Assembly (NCBI RefSeq): GCF_028747985.1 | Contig: NZ_CP118108.1 | Coordinates: 1,245,501-1,309,500 of the forward strand | DNA length: 64,000 nt | Direction: 5' to 3' | From: Paenibacillus urinalis | GTDB lineage: Bacteria; Bacillota; Bacilli; Paenibacillales; Paenibacillaceae | Part shown: positions 55,189 to 64,000 of the stretch, piece after piece | Position numbering within the stretch: the stretch's first letter is position 1 | Layout of the letters: the number at the start of each line of letters is the position of its first letter | The notes under the pieces: model-generated | What the model was told of the DNA's origin: nothing | Seen by the model: the letters and a program-made list of their open reading frames with translations, nothing else | The model's database searches: none | Made by a program: the position numbers and the translations under genes

Positions 55189-56553
55189 ATGATCAAAGTG
55201 CGATTAGGGCTGGATAAACTTTCGCCTGCCCAAATTATTGTAGGGTATTATTTGTTAGCCATCCTTATATCTTGTCTATTGTTTAGCCTGCCTGCAGCCT
55301 ATCGACCCGGGGTAGAAGTGTCTTTTTTTGATACAGTATTCATGGCTGTCAGTGTAGCAACAGACACAGGTATGACTCTGTTTAATATATCGGAGACTTA
55401 TAGTGTATTCGGGTATTTCATTATGATGATCGTATTGCATTTCTCAGGCCTTGGCATTATGGTGATGAACACAGCTCTTTGGTTATTTTTGGGACAGAAA
55501 ATTGGATTTCGGCAACGACAGCTTATTATGGTAGATAATAATCAATTCGCACATTCGGGACTCGTTCGATTAGTTAAAGAAATCTTGAAGTTGATCCTAT
55601 TTATTGAACTCCTCGGGGCACTCATCTATGGAGTTTATTTTATCAATTATTTCCCTACATGGGGGGAAGCATTTCTCCAAGGCTTATTTGCATCCGTTAC
55701 TGCGACGACAAACGCCGGAATAGATATAACCGGTGAATCTTATATTCCCTTCGCAAATGATTATTTTGTACAACTTCTGACCATTATACAAATTATTATT
55801 GGATCCATTGGATTCCCTGTATTAATTGAGGTGAAGGATTATTTATCGAGGAAAAAGTTGAAATATGAGTATTCTTTCCGGTTTTCATTATTCACAAAGT
55901 TAACGACGCTTACATACGGAATTCTTATAGTTATTGGGGCAGGCCTTATCTTACTACTGGAATTTCAGCATTATTTTAAGGATATGTCATGGCATAAATC
56001 TTTTTTTTATGCTTTATTTCAGACGGTATCAACAAGAAGCACTGGATTCTCTACAATGGATATTACACAATTTTCAGTACCTACCCTTATAGTTATAGGT
56101 ATCTTGATGTTTATAGGGGGATCTCCCAATTCAATGGGGGGTGGGATTAGGACGACGACATTAGCTTTAAATTTGTTATTTATTTATACTTTTATGAAAG
56201 GAAGGCGTTATGTTAAAATCTTTAATCGGGAAATATATCAGGAAGATATTATAAAATCACTAGCCATTACGCTATTAGCAGTTTTCATATGTGTAGCCTC
56301 GATTATTATGATGATTATTTCCGATCCGCAGCAGCAGCTTACGGCTATTTGTTTCGAAGTTTGCTCTGCCTTAGGTACAGTAGGCTTTTCTTTGGGGATT
56401 ACGCCAGAACTCAGTCATTTTGCCAAGACCATTCTTATGTTTCTAATGTTTATTGGAAGAATTGGTTTTCCTTCGATCTTTCTGTTCATCAGGGGAAGAA
56501 ACAATAAGCAAGAAAAATATCGCTATCCGAAAGAGAAACTGATTATAGGTTAG
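55189..56553 (+). CDS. TrkH/KtrB-family potassium uptake protein
   Basis: K+ channel-like subunit, 454 residues, four membrane-pore-membrane repeats. Selectivity loops: TDTGM (about residue 59), TTNAGI (about 172), TRSTGF (about 285) and LGTVGF (about 398); the third has Ser before Thr-Gly, close to the KtrB pattern. It should work with a KtrA/KtrC regulator encoded elsewhere, since none is adjacent. The upstream region does not show a recognisable c-di-AMP riboswitch. Slightly AT-rich. GAAGGGG ribosome site. Confidence 0.9.
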   Translation: MIKVRLGLDKLSPAQIIVGYYLLAILISCLLFSLPAAYRPGVEVSFFDTVFMAVSVATDTGMTLFNISETYSVFGYFIMMIVLHFSGLGIMVMNTALWLFLGQKIGFRQRQLIMVDNNQFAHSGLVRLVKEILKLILFIELLGALIYGVYFINYFPTWGEAFLQGLFASVTATTNAGIDITGESYIPFANDYFVQLLTIIQIIIGSIGFPVLIEVKDYLSRKKLKYEYSFRFSLFTKLTTLTYGILIVIGAGLILLLEFQHYFKDMSWHKSFFYALFQTVSTRSTGFSTMDITQFSVPTLIVIGILMFIGGSPNSMGGGIRTTTLALNLLFIYTFMKGRRYVKIFNREIYQEDIIKSLAITLLAVFICVASIIMMIISDPQQQLTAICFEVCSALGTVGFSLGITPELSHFAKTILMFLMFIGRIGFPSIFLFIRGRNNKQEKYRYPKEKLIIG

Positions 56554-56597
56554 TATCAATTGACTAGCATTATGTTCCCACTATACCTTAGCAATGA

Positions 56598-56646
56598 AAA
56601 GAAGGCCCATTCCTCTATAAATTGTAGAGAAGTTAGGCCTCTTTGA
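56598..56646. terminator. Probable bidirectional terminator between convergent genes
   Basis: AAGAAGGCC (56600-56607 region) pairs with GGCCTCTT near 56637-56644 with a bulge, plus an inner CCTCTA/TAGAG stem. T residues follow on both strands. Confidence 0.5.
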
Positions 56647-56655
56647 TATTACCTT

Positions 56656-58668
56656 CTAATTAGCAGGCTCCAAATACCATAACTGTCCGTCGCCGCCCCA
56701 GTAAGTCCATTGAACGACATTTGCACCATCAGCGGAGCTTATGTTATATACATCTAAAGCTTTTGTACCACCACTGGCTTTGGTCTTTATTGCATAGGCA
56801 CCGTTTACATTTACAATTTCGAATTTTTGCATATCACCGCCCCAGTGAGTCCATTGAAGAATATTTGCTCCATCTGTATTCGCACCATTCTCCACATCTA
56901 CACTGCTGGTATAGCCGGATGCACCGGTTAGAATATGATAGTATCCATTGCCATCCGACACCAATCTGAATTTTTGGGCGTCAAATCCATTGCCTGACCA
57001 CTGCTGAATGTTTGTTCCATCGGCCGCTAAGCCGTTTAGAACATCTAAGTATTTATTGCTATTCTTGTTTTTGATAAAATAGGTCCCATCTAATCCAGAT
57101 ACGGAACCTCCTCCTGTACTAGATGACGTCTTCGAGCCAAATATCGCTTGATTATTGTTACCGATTAAGGAAAATGTCATAACTTCCTTGTGAGCGGCCG
57201 ATTCATCGTATTGTTTAAAGAAGACACCTTTATACGTTACGCCGTCGATCACCATATTCACATAATGGGTTCCAGACACCGCACTCCATGTACCTGTTAC
57301 TCCACCTGTAATCGTTCCATTAGCTTGTAATACGACTGTGCTCGTCGGTAACATCGGTGTAAATGTAGTTTCAGCACTATTGCCATGATTCACAAAATCG
57401 TAGGTTCCAACGATCTCACTATTTGAATACCCTGTTGATGAAATTTTGCTTCCCAGATGTTCGTATACGGCTGTGACAGGCCATTTGTCCTGATTCAGGA
57501 ATTGCTGATGGACTCTAACCTGATGGGCTTCAGTTCCTGTGTTAAATCTTGTGTGATAAACGACGTATCTCTGGCCGTCATCATCAATAAAAGCAGAATT
57601 ATGTCCTGGAGACATATAACCATTACTACTTAATTCCCCGTTGCCGGTTAAGGAGGATAAGTGGTAATTACCCATTAACTTGACACCTTTGTTCGATTGA
57701 TCTTGTCCTGCACTCGTCACGATGGCCGAATTGCCCATGGCATCGGTGTAAGGTCCTGTTATATTTGTGGATCGGAATAGACGCATATGATACCCTGCAA
57801 AATTATCTGTTGCATTGAGACCATTGTAAGATACATACAGATAGTAATAACCTGCATTCTTATCATATACAACGTAAGACCCTTCACCGGTACCGCCATA
57901 TCCACCTGATATTTTCTTACCAAAGTATTGATCGGAAGAGTTTGTGGTGGTTGAATAGGTGTAGGAATAATCTCTCAATCCCGTATTCTTATCCAATTTC
58001 ATCATAAAGAGCCCGCCAAACCAGGAACCATAGGACATCCATAAATCTCCGTTTGCATCATAAAGCACACTAGGGTCTATCGCATTTGGCGCATAAGATG
58101 GATTCCATTTCCCAGATGTTAAATATCTGGATGCTACGGTGTTCGTTCCTGTCACTTTGCTATAATCTGTCTTCGCTGCTTGGGTGGAATTCACGAACCC
58201 GCTGTAAACAACGGTTCCTTGATACGTATAGGGCCCTGCGATATTATCTGCTGTTGCGAGTGCAATGGAGGAATACCAGTTCTCACCATTCACACTCATA
58301 TACATACACCATTTTTTCATGTCTTTGTTATAGAAAACAGTCGGGGCCCACAAGTTACCAGCCAGATTATAATTACTGCTGCCTTGTGCAGCCCAAGCTG
58401 CACCTACTGAGAAAACGCTTGCATAATTGTTGTTGACATTAGTGGTCATATTACTCCATGATGCCAGGTTAGAAGATTCTGCGTTAACCATATGGGTACC
58501 AAAAATATAATATTTCCCATTTCCTTTCACAATAGATGGGTCATGGACGGAAGCTCTCGTTGTACTTAGAGCAGCAGCATCAGCCGTCGGTGCTTGAAAC
58601 ATCCCCAATGTTTGTAATACCATTACCATTACCAATAACCATTTCATAAATGTTTTCCCATTTTTCAT
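56656..58668 (-). CDS. Secreted GH43 arabinan endo-1,5-alpha-L-arabinosidase with ricin-type lectin domain
   Basis: 670 residues. Signal peptide 1-32 (KWLLVMVMVLQTLGMF, cleavage around ADA-AA). GH43 five-blade propeller at about 36-400: catalytic Asp43 in HDPS, Asp198 in AIDPS, Glu262 in TGEGSYVV, with SPGHNSAF. A beta-sandwich follows (about 410-520), as in AbnB-type enzymes, and a C-terminal ricin B lectin (about 530-670) with three repeats each carrying a QW-like motif (NIQQWSG, ILQWTHWGG, VVQWTYWGG). It would cut arabinan side chains of pectin outside the cell. GGAAGGGG ribosome site. Confidence 0.9.
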   Translation of the reverse strand: MKNGKTFMKWLLVMVMVLQTLGMFQAPTADAAALSTTRASVHDPSIVKGNGKYYIFGTHMVNAESSNLASWSNMTTNVNNNYASVFSVGAAWAAQGSSNYNLAGNLWAPTVFYNKDMKKWCMYMSVNGENWYSSIALATADNIAGPYTYQGTVVYSGFVNSTQAAKTDYSKVTGTNTVASRYLTSGKWNPSYAPNAIDPSVLYDANGDLWMSYGSWFGGLFMMKLDKNTGLRDYSYTYSTTTNSSDQYFGKKISGGYGGTGEGSYVVYDKNAGYYYLYVSYNGLNATDNFAGYHMRLFRSTNITGPYTDAMGNSAIVTSAGQDQSNKGVKLMGNYHLSSLTGNGELSSNGYMSPGHNSAFIDDDGQRYVVYHTRFNTGTEAHQVRVHQQFLNQDKWPVTAVYEHLGSKISSTGYSNSEIVGTYDFVNHGNSAETTFTPMLPTSTVVLQANGTITGGVTGTWSAVSGTHYVNMVIDGVTYKGVFFKQYDESAAHKEVMTFSLIGNNNQAIFGSKTSSSTGGGSVSGLDGTYFIKNKNSNKYLDVLNGLAADGTNIQQWSGNGFDAQKFRLVSDGNGYYHILTGASGYTSSVDVENGANTDGANILQWTHWGGDMQKFEIVNVNGAYAIKTKASGGTKALDVYNISSADGANVVQWTYWGGDGQLWYLEPAN

Positions 58669-58715
58669 AAACGTTCCCCTTCCAATTCATTTCAAATATG
58701 GATTTGATATTCTAC

Positions 58716-58744
58716 ATTCTATTTCTATTTTATGTAAATATCAA
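58716..58744 (-). promoter_or_regulatory. Promoter of the arabinanase gene
   Basis: On the minus strand TTGATA (58744-58739), 17 bases, TAGAAT (58721-58716), about 48 bases before the ATG at 58668. Confidence 0.6.
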
Positions 58745-58883
58745 TAGATTAACTAAAGCATTAAATAAAAAGTTTGAGATAAATATTTTTCTTGAAAACG
58801 GTCATGAGATAATCTATGGTATTACAGCAATTTGTATATGAAGTAGTAACGTTGAATAAAGATTACTAAAATGGAGGTTATAC

Positions 58884-59657
58884 ATGTTTACTATTACCAA
58901 CCCTAAAATTGCTGGATTTACACCGGAGTGGTCCCATTTTAGAGGGTATTCCATCCTATTTGATAATCCATCGGACTGCTTATTACCGCTAGATGCGAAT
59001 GAAGATTTGAAGTTATTAAGCTGTGATATCGAATCTGAACAATTAGGATTATACAAAAGTCTCAATCAAACACTTACACAATTATCAGAAGTGAAGAATA
59101 CATATCTGTTTTGTCCTCTGCCTTCTCATTCATATCATGTGACTCTATGGGACGGAATTAATGATGGTAATGTACAGGAGGTATCACGGGAACATCTGTT
59201 TAATGCGGAGGATCTGCTCGATAATTTACCTCATTCCCTACGGGGAGGAGAGCGAGACTACTTCAGGATTGATGACCGGCCATTACATATCCATATGGAG
59301 GAATCGATTGACTTTCAGTTCGATAAGCTGATTAAATGGGGGAATTCGGTCCTGGTGGCAAGCCTGAAACCTGCTAATTCCCGTTCAAGGGCCGTGTTAC
59401 ATAAGATCGAAGAGGAGAGGAAGTGCCTCATTGAGAAATACAAGGAACGCTTTGGATTAGAAACATGCGGACCTTCCTACACACCTCACGTCTCTCTAGG
59501 ATATTTCGCCAATAAGGAACGAGCGGAGATGTCTACCTCAAATATAGGGCATTGGAATGAACGATTTCTACAAAGTACGGAGGGACAGACCGTAACTTTT
59601 ACAAGTAACAGTCTCTACGGGTTTAGCAGTATGGCCACCTTTTATAAAAGATTTTAA
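58884..59657 (+). CDS. 2H phosphoesterase superfamily protein
   Basis: 257 residues. Two HxT/S motifs typical of the 2H (LigT/cyclic phosphodiesterase) superfamily: HVTLWDG near residue 91 and HVSLGYF near residue 205. Such enzymes act on 2',3'-cyclic phosphates or 2'-5' links. N-terminal part includes FRGYSILFDNP and YLFCPLPSHSYHVTLWD. Exact substrate unknown. GGAGG ribosome site; divergent from the arabinanase gene and followed by a terminator, so monocistronic. Confidence 0.78.
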   Translation: MFTITNPKIAGFTPEWSHFRGYSILFDNPSDCLLPLDANEDLKLLSCDIESEQLGLYKSLNQTLTQLSEVKNTYLFCPLPSHSYHVTLWDGINDGNVQEVSREHLFNAEDLLDNLPHSLRGGERDYFRIDDRPLHIHMEESIDFQFDKLIKWGNSVLVASLKPANSRSRAVLHKIEEERKCLIEKYKERFGLETCGPSYTPHVSLGYFANKERAEMSTSNIGHWNERFLQSTEGQTVTFTSNSLYGFSSMATFYKRF

Positions 59658-59800
59658 AGAGAACAACCCGCTTCACTTTCATATAAATGAAACATGATGT
59701 TATGAAAATAAACAATTCAATTGATGAATTTAGAAATGGTGTTAAGGCCTTGGGGCATTAATTTTGAGAGTTCATTCGTAGGTCCATTCCATAACAAATA

Positions 59801-59828
59801 GCCGCCAAATAAATAGGCGGCCTTTTTT
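59801..59828 (+). terminator. Intrinsic terminator
   Basis: GCCGCC (59801-59806), nine bases, GGCGGC (59816-59821), then CTTTTTT. Confidence 0.8.
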
Positions 59829-59860
59829 GCGTTGAAGAATTATGATGATGTTTGCCTTTA

Positions 59861-60754
59861 TTAACGACGGGCTTTTTTTCGAAATTCGGTAGGGTTTGAT
59901 CCTGTCCATCTTTTGAATTGCCTACTGAAGTGAGCCAGGTTTTTGTAGCCTAAACGATTTGCGATCTCATTAATGGATATCTCCGGCTGTTGCAGTAACA
60001 TCTTAGCCTCTTGTAATTTGAGACTCGATAGATATTCACGAGGAGACATACGGTAAATCTTCTGGAATACCTCTAACCCATAGTTGGGACTGATCCCAAG
60101 AGAAGCGATAATCGGTTGTATATGGATGGAGGTATCTTCGTCCTTCTGTATACATTTTTGTTTAAAGCTCCACTTGATGGCTTCCGCAATTTCTTTTGCA
60201 TACTTTGCGGTCGTCATCGATTGATGACTTCGGATCTCCGTATCCAGCGGCTCAATGTCGATGAGAACCTCTAATAGCTCAAAGAGTACCACTTGTGCTC
60301 GTAATTTGGCTTTGGAGCCGGTGATATCTGGATCATCCAGGATATTCAGCCATCTCTGAAGACATGCCCTTAACCTGCCATGATTGGGGCTATCAGGCTG
60401 ATAGATCCAATCACTATTTTTCATGATTTTCATCCGTAAAGCAGGTTCGTCAATATCAAAATGAGCACAAAAGTAGGTCATGGAATCAGCAGTGACGCAC
60501 TTGTTGGTATGCTCAAATCCCGGAGGAATCAGAAGGATATCCTCTTTCTTGATCATATATTGTTTATTTTCAATCCAGGTTTCCTGTTCCCCATCTAAGA
60601 CGATCAAGATCTCAAAAGCATGGTGATATTCCTTGGTCATAGACCAATTCGAATAAACAGTTTGTTTGTGTGCACCGAATAAACGTATGTTCCAATCAAT
60701 GCGTGGAAAAATTTGTGTCTTATAACCTATGAGGCTGTTTTCATTCATTTCCAT
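59861..60754 (-). CDS. AraC-family transcriptional regulator
   Basis: About 297 residues: N-terminal cupin sensor (HHAFEILIVLDGEQETWIENKQYMIKKEDILLIPPGFEH, residues 45-84) and C-terminal double helix-turn-helix (about 195-295; LQEAKMLLQQPEISINEIANRLGYKNLAHFSRQFKRWTGSNPTEFR). Divergent from the xylosidase-transporter pair, so probably its sugar-responsive activator. ATG at 60754 follows AAAGGTGG by eight bases; a GTG at 60766 is less likely. Confidence 0.9.
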   Translation of the reverse strand: MEMNENSLIGYKTQIFPRIDWNIRLFGAHKQTVYSNWSMTKEYHHAFEILIVLDGEQETWIENKQYMIKKEDILLIPPGFEHTNKCVTADSMTYFCAHFDIDEPALRMKIMKNSDWIYQPDSPNHGRLRACLQRWLNILDDPDITGSKAKLRAQVVLFELLEVLIDIEPLDTEIRSHQSMTTAKYAKEIAEAIKWSFKQKCIQKDEDTSIHIQPIIASLGISPNYGLEVFQKIYRMSPREYLSSLKLQEAKMLLQQPEISINEIANRLGYKNLAHFSRQFKRWTGSNPTEFRKKARR

Positions 60755-60844
60755 ATATCGTACCACCTTTGATTAGGGTAAATTTGACCCTAGTTGTACT
60801 AACGTAATGATCAGATATTTATTATTATAATATAGCTATGCAGC

Positions 60845-60858
60845 AGCAAACGCTTTCT
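60845..60858. promoter_or_regulatory. cre-like site in the araC-xylosidase gap
   Basis: AGCAAACGCTTTCT, close to the CcpA site consensus TGWAANCGNTNWCA but with mismatches at both ends and one inside. Catabolite repression of the xylosidase genes is plausible. Confidence 0.4.
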
Positions 60859-60962
60859 TAAATCAGCTTAAGTACCTATGTCATTTGATTATTTTATCAT
60901 AGTCAAAATAGAAAGCGGAATCATCAAGTAATTGGAAGGTTTAAGTCAGCAAGAAAAAAAGG

Positions 60963-61032
60963 GTAAATAAGGAGGTCGTGATCGGGAATGTGCTTATCGT
61001 ATTGAGCGGCGTTCCCAACATAGTATTAGAGA
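60963..61032 (+). promoter_or_regulatory. Leader with an unused strong Shine-Dalgarno before the xylosidase gene
   Basis: TAAGGAGGTCGTGATC (about 60968-60983) is a near-complete complement of the 16S 3' end but lies 70 bases before the annotated start. A short open frame (GTG ATC GGG AAT GTG ...) beginning there ends in TGA at 61050-61052, overlapping the xylosidase ATG. GGGAA/TTCCC (around 60985-61016) can form a hairpin. Confidence 0.35.
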
Positions 61033-61048
61033 GAGAGGAAGTAGTAAA

Positions 61049-62707
61049 ATGACAGTCATTCAAAATCCTATTATTCCTGGCATGGCACCAGACCCATCCA
61101 TTATCCGTGTAGGTGAGGTTTATTATATCGCCACATCCACATTTCATTGGAACCCGGGTATCCAAATTTTTAAATCGACGGATTTAGCCAATTGGCAGCT
61201 CATTAGCCATGTATTAAAGAACGGTGAGATTAATTTGCGCGGTACGAATACACCCGCTGGAATCTGGGCGCCGCATTTATCCTATGATTCTACTACGAAC
61301 AAATATTGGCTGGCCTTTTCCCACATGCTCAATATGGCAGGTCGTGAGTTTAATTCAGACTCCTATGCGGTGTGGGCTGAAGATATAAATGGACCTTGGT
61401 CTGATCCAATTTATTTGACTTCTATCGGCTTTGACCCTGCTATTTTTCATGATGAGGATGGTAAGCACTATATCTCCACACTCGAATGGGAAACACGCCA
61501 AGGGTACCAGGCACCCGGACATATTGTCATTGCCGAGGCTGATCTGGAGCAAGGGGGAATCATCGGTAAATGGCATCGGGTAACGCAAGGGTTTACCAGC
61601 CGCGGCTGTGTAGAAGCCCCGCAAGTATATAAGCATAACGGATATTATTATCTGATTCAGGCTGCGGGTGGAACCGGCTATGCACATGGGGTAGAGATCG
61701 GGCGATCGAAGAGCATATTTGGCCCTTATGAGCCGCATCCATCTGCTGAACCGATTATTACGTCTTCACCACGTCATCTGTTCTCATTAGGTGATCCGGA
61801 TGCGGGACATTTTGAAATGTACAATCCCCAATCGATCATGCAAAAAGCGGGTCATGGCTCGTTGGTTCAAACCCAAACAGGGGAATGGTATATTGCACAT
61901 CTCATGTCGCGTCCACTCGAAGGAACACTGCTAAATCCATTGGGGCGTGAAACGTCCATTCAAAAAATGAATTGGACAGAGGACGGCTGGCTGGAAATGG
62001 AGGATGGAACGAATGTAGCCAAGATGGAAGTTCAGGGCATGCAGGGTGTTCCGTTATCGACTACAATAACGCACGATGTATTTGATCATTTTGATGACAA
62101 CACCTATGACATCCACTTTATGACGCCTTATCGCGATCAAGAGGCTGCTTGGGTGAATACCACGGAGCGGGCAGGACATTTACGGATCCATGGCGAGAAT
62201 TCTTTCTTCTCCCAAGTGAATCCGGCGATTATGGCCACTCGTGCAACGTCATTTCATTATGAATTTAAAACCAAGCTTGAATTTCATCCCGATCATTACT
62301 CCGAAACAGCGGGTATGGGGCTTTACTATGACTCCAACAATTGGATTTATGCCCATTTGACCCATTCTGAAGCATCCCATTGTACTGTTCTGCAGTTACT
62401 GCAGGCGAAATTAGGAAAACGCATCGAATTTGTACATCACCATATTTCGGTACCTGAAGGTGTTGTTGAGCTGAAGGCTGTTTACCATTCAGGTATATTA
62501 GATTTCTATTATCGGTTCAGTGATGAGTTGGATTGGAAAGTGTTGGCGGATGGAATAGATGCGGCTTATTTGTCTGATGAAGGTGTTAACGGGGAACCGG
62601 GTGAGATTGGCGGATTTACAGGCTTGTTTAATTTTATTGGCACAGTCGATTCCCATCAGCATGACTCCTTTGCAGATTTTGATTACTACTCAGTGAAAAA
62701 TGACTAG
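61049..62707 (+). CDS. GH43 beta-xylosidase/alpha-L-arabinofuranosidase
   Basis: Cytoplasmic (no signal peptide) exo-glycosidase of 552 residues, XynB type. Propeller domain 1 to about 320: Asp15 in MAPDPS (base), Asp129 in GFDPAIF (pKa modulator) and Glu189 in CVEAPQ (acid). C-terminal concanavalin-like domain about 340-550 (HFMTPYRDQEAAW, DSNNWIYAHLTHSE). It would hydrolyse imported xylo-oligosaccharides. Ribosome site GAGGAAG. Followed after 21 bases by an MFS transporter gene. Confidence 0.92.
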   Translation: MTVIQNPIIPGMAPDPSIIRVGEVYYIATSTFHWNPGIQIFKSTDLANWQLISHVLKNGEINLRGTNTPAGIWAPHLSYDSTTNKYWLAFSHMLNMAGREFNSDSYAVWAEDINGPWSDPIYLTSIGFDPAIFHDEDGKHYISTLEWETRQGYQAPGHIVIAEADLEQGGIIGKWHRVTQGFTSRGCVEAPQVYKHNGYYYLIQAAGGTGYAHGVEIGRSKSIFGPYEPHPSAEPIITSSPRHLFSLGDPDAGHFEMYNPQSIMQKAGHGSLVQTQTGEWYIAHLMSRPLEGTLLNPLGRETSIQKMNWTEDGWLEMEDGTNVAKMEVQGMQGVPLSTTITHDVFDHFDDNTYDIHFMTPYRDQEAAWVNTTERAGHLRIHGENSFFSQVNPAIMATRATSFHYEFKTKLEFHPDHYSETAGMGLYYDSNNWIYAHLTHSEASHCTVLQLLQAKLGKRIEFVHHHISVPEGVVELKAVYHSGILDFYYRFSDELDWKVLADGIDAAYLSDEGVNGEPGEIGGFTGLFNFIGTVDSHQHDSFADFDYYSVKND

Positions 62708-62728
62708 CATTAGAGAGGAAGCTCCATC

Positions 62729-63967
62729 ATGAATACCATATCATTGAAACGACTAATACCAGGATTAATCATTGGGCCGGCTTCCTGGCTTGGCCCCTAT
62801 ATTGTAGCTTCGAGCTTGTTCCTTCCGGCTTTAATTCAGCATTTGGATGCGGATAACAAAATTGAATTAGTCGCTTTATTTTCATCCGTAGGAATGGTCA
62901 CCGCGGCTCTGTCGAATATGGTTGCCGGATATCTCTCGGACCGCACCAGATCTCGCTTCGGTAAACGAACACCTTGGGTTGTCTCCGGTGCCTTTGTATT
63001 TATGCTCGCTATGATTCTGGCTTCGATGAGTACAACGATTCCCTTCTTACTGCTAAGCTGGATGCTGGGACAGATTGCGCTGAACTTCATTGTTGCACCG
63101 ATGATTGCTTGGCTGGATTTGGCTCCTGAAAGTGGCAGAGGTACGGCCTCATCTGCTTATGGCGGATTGGGGATGGCGCTTGGCAACAACGGTTTTTCCA
63201 TTATAGGAGCTCTCTTCCTCGGACAATTCCGTTTAGGCTTTATCATATTCGGTATTATAACTTTCGTGGGTACTTTGATTGCTGCATTAATCGTCCGAGA
63301 ACCTTCCAATCTAGGAGAGAAGCTGGATTCATCCGAACCAACGGCTAAGGTGAAGTTTTCGATAAAAGAGCTGACGACTATTTTTCCATCCTGGTCCGTA
63401 GGTCGTGATTATTACTTGGCTCTAACCGGCAAGCTGTTTCAGGGAATTGGAAACTTCGCGATTACGGGTTACCTGTTATATATCATGTCAGATTTTCTGC
63501 ATAAGGACACTATAGCTACACAACAGTCTGTTCAATTAATTAACACGATCATGCTGGTCTTCGGGATTGCGATGGGATTTATAGCCGGACCCCTAGCAGA
63601 TAAGTTCAAAATATTAAAATTACCCGTAGGCTTATCTACGATCTTGTTAGGGATCGGTGCCTTAAGCATTTTCTTCTTACAAAATGAGACCGGTATCATT
63701 ATCTATGCCTTTATGGCTGGTCTGGGAATGGGCATCTGGAACTCGCTCGATAACCTATTGAATCTGGAGGTTATTCCGGACAAAAACCGGGTAGGATTTT
63801 TCTTAGGATTTTACAATCTGGGAAATACGGTAACCCAAGCGATAGCTCCGGTCATTGCAGCGGTTTTGATCTCTTCCGTAGGGTTCTCTTCTATTTTTAT
63901 CATGTCATTTGTATTCTCCATTTTGGGAGGAATCTTGATTCTCTCCATTAAATCAGTGTCTAGATAG
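62729..63967 (+). CDS. MFS transporter, probably for oligosaccharides
   Basis: 412 residues, 12 membrane segments. The loop between segments 2 and 3 reads GYLSDRTRSRFGKRTPWVV, the MFS motif A in the form seen in the sugar-cation (GPH-like) branch. Co-transcribed with the intracellular xylosidase and next to an AraC regulator, so import of xylo- or arabino-oligosaccharides is the natural reading. AGAGGAAG ribosome site; complete, ending 33 bases before the window end. Confidence 0.87.
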   Translation: MNTISLKRLIPGLIIGPASWLGPYIVASSLFLPALIQHLDADNKIELVALFSSVGMVTAALSNMVAGYLSDRTRSRFGKRTPWVVSGAFVFMLAMILASMSTTIPFLLLSWMLGQIALNFIVAPMIAWLDLAPESGRGTASSAYGGLGMALGNNGFSIIGALFLGQFRLGFIIFGIITFVGTLIAALIVREPSNLGEKLDSSEPTAKVKFSIKELTTIFPSWSVGRDYYLALTGKLFQGIGNFAITGYLLYIMSDFLHKDTIATQQSVQLINTIMLVFGIAMGFIAGPLADKFKILKLPVGLSTILLGIGALSIFFLQNETGIIIYAFMAGLGMGIWNSLDNLLNLEVIPDKNRVGFFLGFYNLGNTVTQAIAPVIAAVLISSVGFSSIFIMSFVFSILGGILILSIKSVSR

Positions 63968-64000
63968 ATTATAATTGAACCCTTAACCACTTCTTATGAT

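Overview
The window looks like a chromosomal segment of a spore-forming, low-to-moderate GC Gram-positive bacterium, most likely Paenibacillus or a close relative. The grounds are an H-type small acid-soluble spore protein, a SleB-type cortex hydrolase, a CIRCE-controlled groESL operon, strong AAGGAGG ribosome sites, and the gene order tsaE-tsaB-rimI-tsaD / ABC-F / moaC / tatA-tatC / groES-groEL, which parallels the ydi-groE region of Bacillus subtilis. No rRNA, tRNA, insertion sequence, prophage or CRISPR array was seen.

Layout. 1-6.1 kb: a partial spore hydrolase, an MBL-fold hydrolase, a frameshifted glycolipid glycosyltransferase, and a TetR regulator with a YhgE/Pip membrane protein; the last two share the same operator. 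6.6-11.3 kb: the large subunit of glutamate synthase, without gltD. 11.4-29.2 kb: an exopolysaccharide locus. It opens with an XRE repressor gene and divergent operators, then a PHP-type tyrosine phosphatase, a Wzz-like modulator, a tyrosine kinase, a structured RNA candidate, galU and a priming sugar transferase. An AT-rich cassette follows (Wzy-type polymerase, two glycosyltransferase genes, one of them a two-enzyme fusion, Wzx flippase, rmlA, rmlC, rmlB), then ugd, an LCP ligase, a VanZ protein and a small membrane-anchored protein. 29.3-31.9 kb: two small divergent genes that carry the same 15-bp operator as the XRE locus, then an ABC-2 exporter. 32-37.4 kb: AI-2E-family permease, CorC-like protein, cardiolipin synthase, YitT protein. 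37.5-41.5 kb: a bacterial NHEJ set (polymerase, ligase, Ku) with a catechol dioxygenase-like gene between. 41.7-45.2 kb: a spore gene pair and the t6A tRNA-modification operon. 45.4-46.7 kb: two AT-rich immunity-like genes, one frameshifted in A7, and a DnaA-box cluster. 46.7-54.5 kb: ABC-F, 5-formyl-THF cyclo-ligase, molybdopterin genes, Tat and groESL. 54.6-64 kb: a MORN protein, a K+ channel subunit and an arabinan/xylan locus (GH43 arabinanase with ricin lectin, 2H phosphoesterase, AraC regulator, GH43 xylosidase, MFS transporter).

The most interesting structure is a putative regulon. Near-palindromes of the form GATACAATTTGTATC lie between the XRE gene and the exopolysaccharide operon, one of them exactly between the -35 and -10, and again at two divergent promoters 17 kb away at the other end of the locus. 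Those promoters drive an overlooked small membrane protein of about 41 residues and a cysteine-motif protein. Second are a candidate EAR/epsC antitermination RNA, the DnaA-box cluster, and the frameshifted immunity gene.
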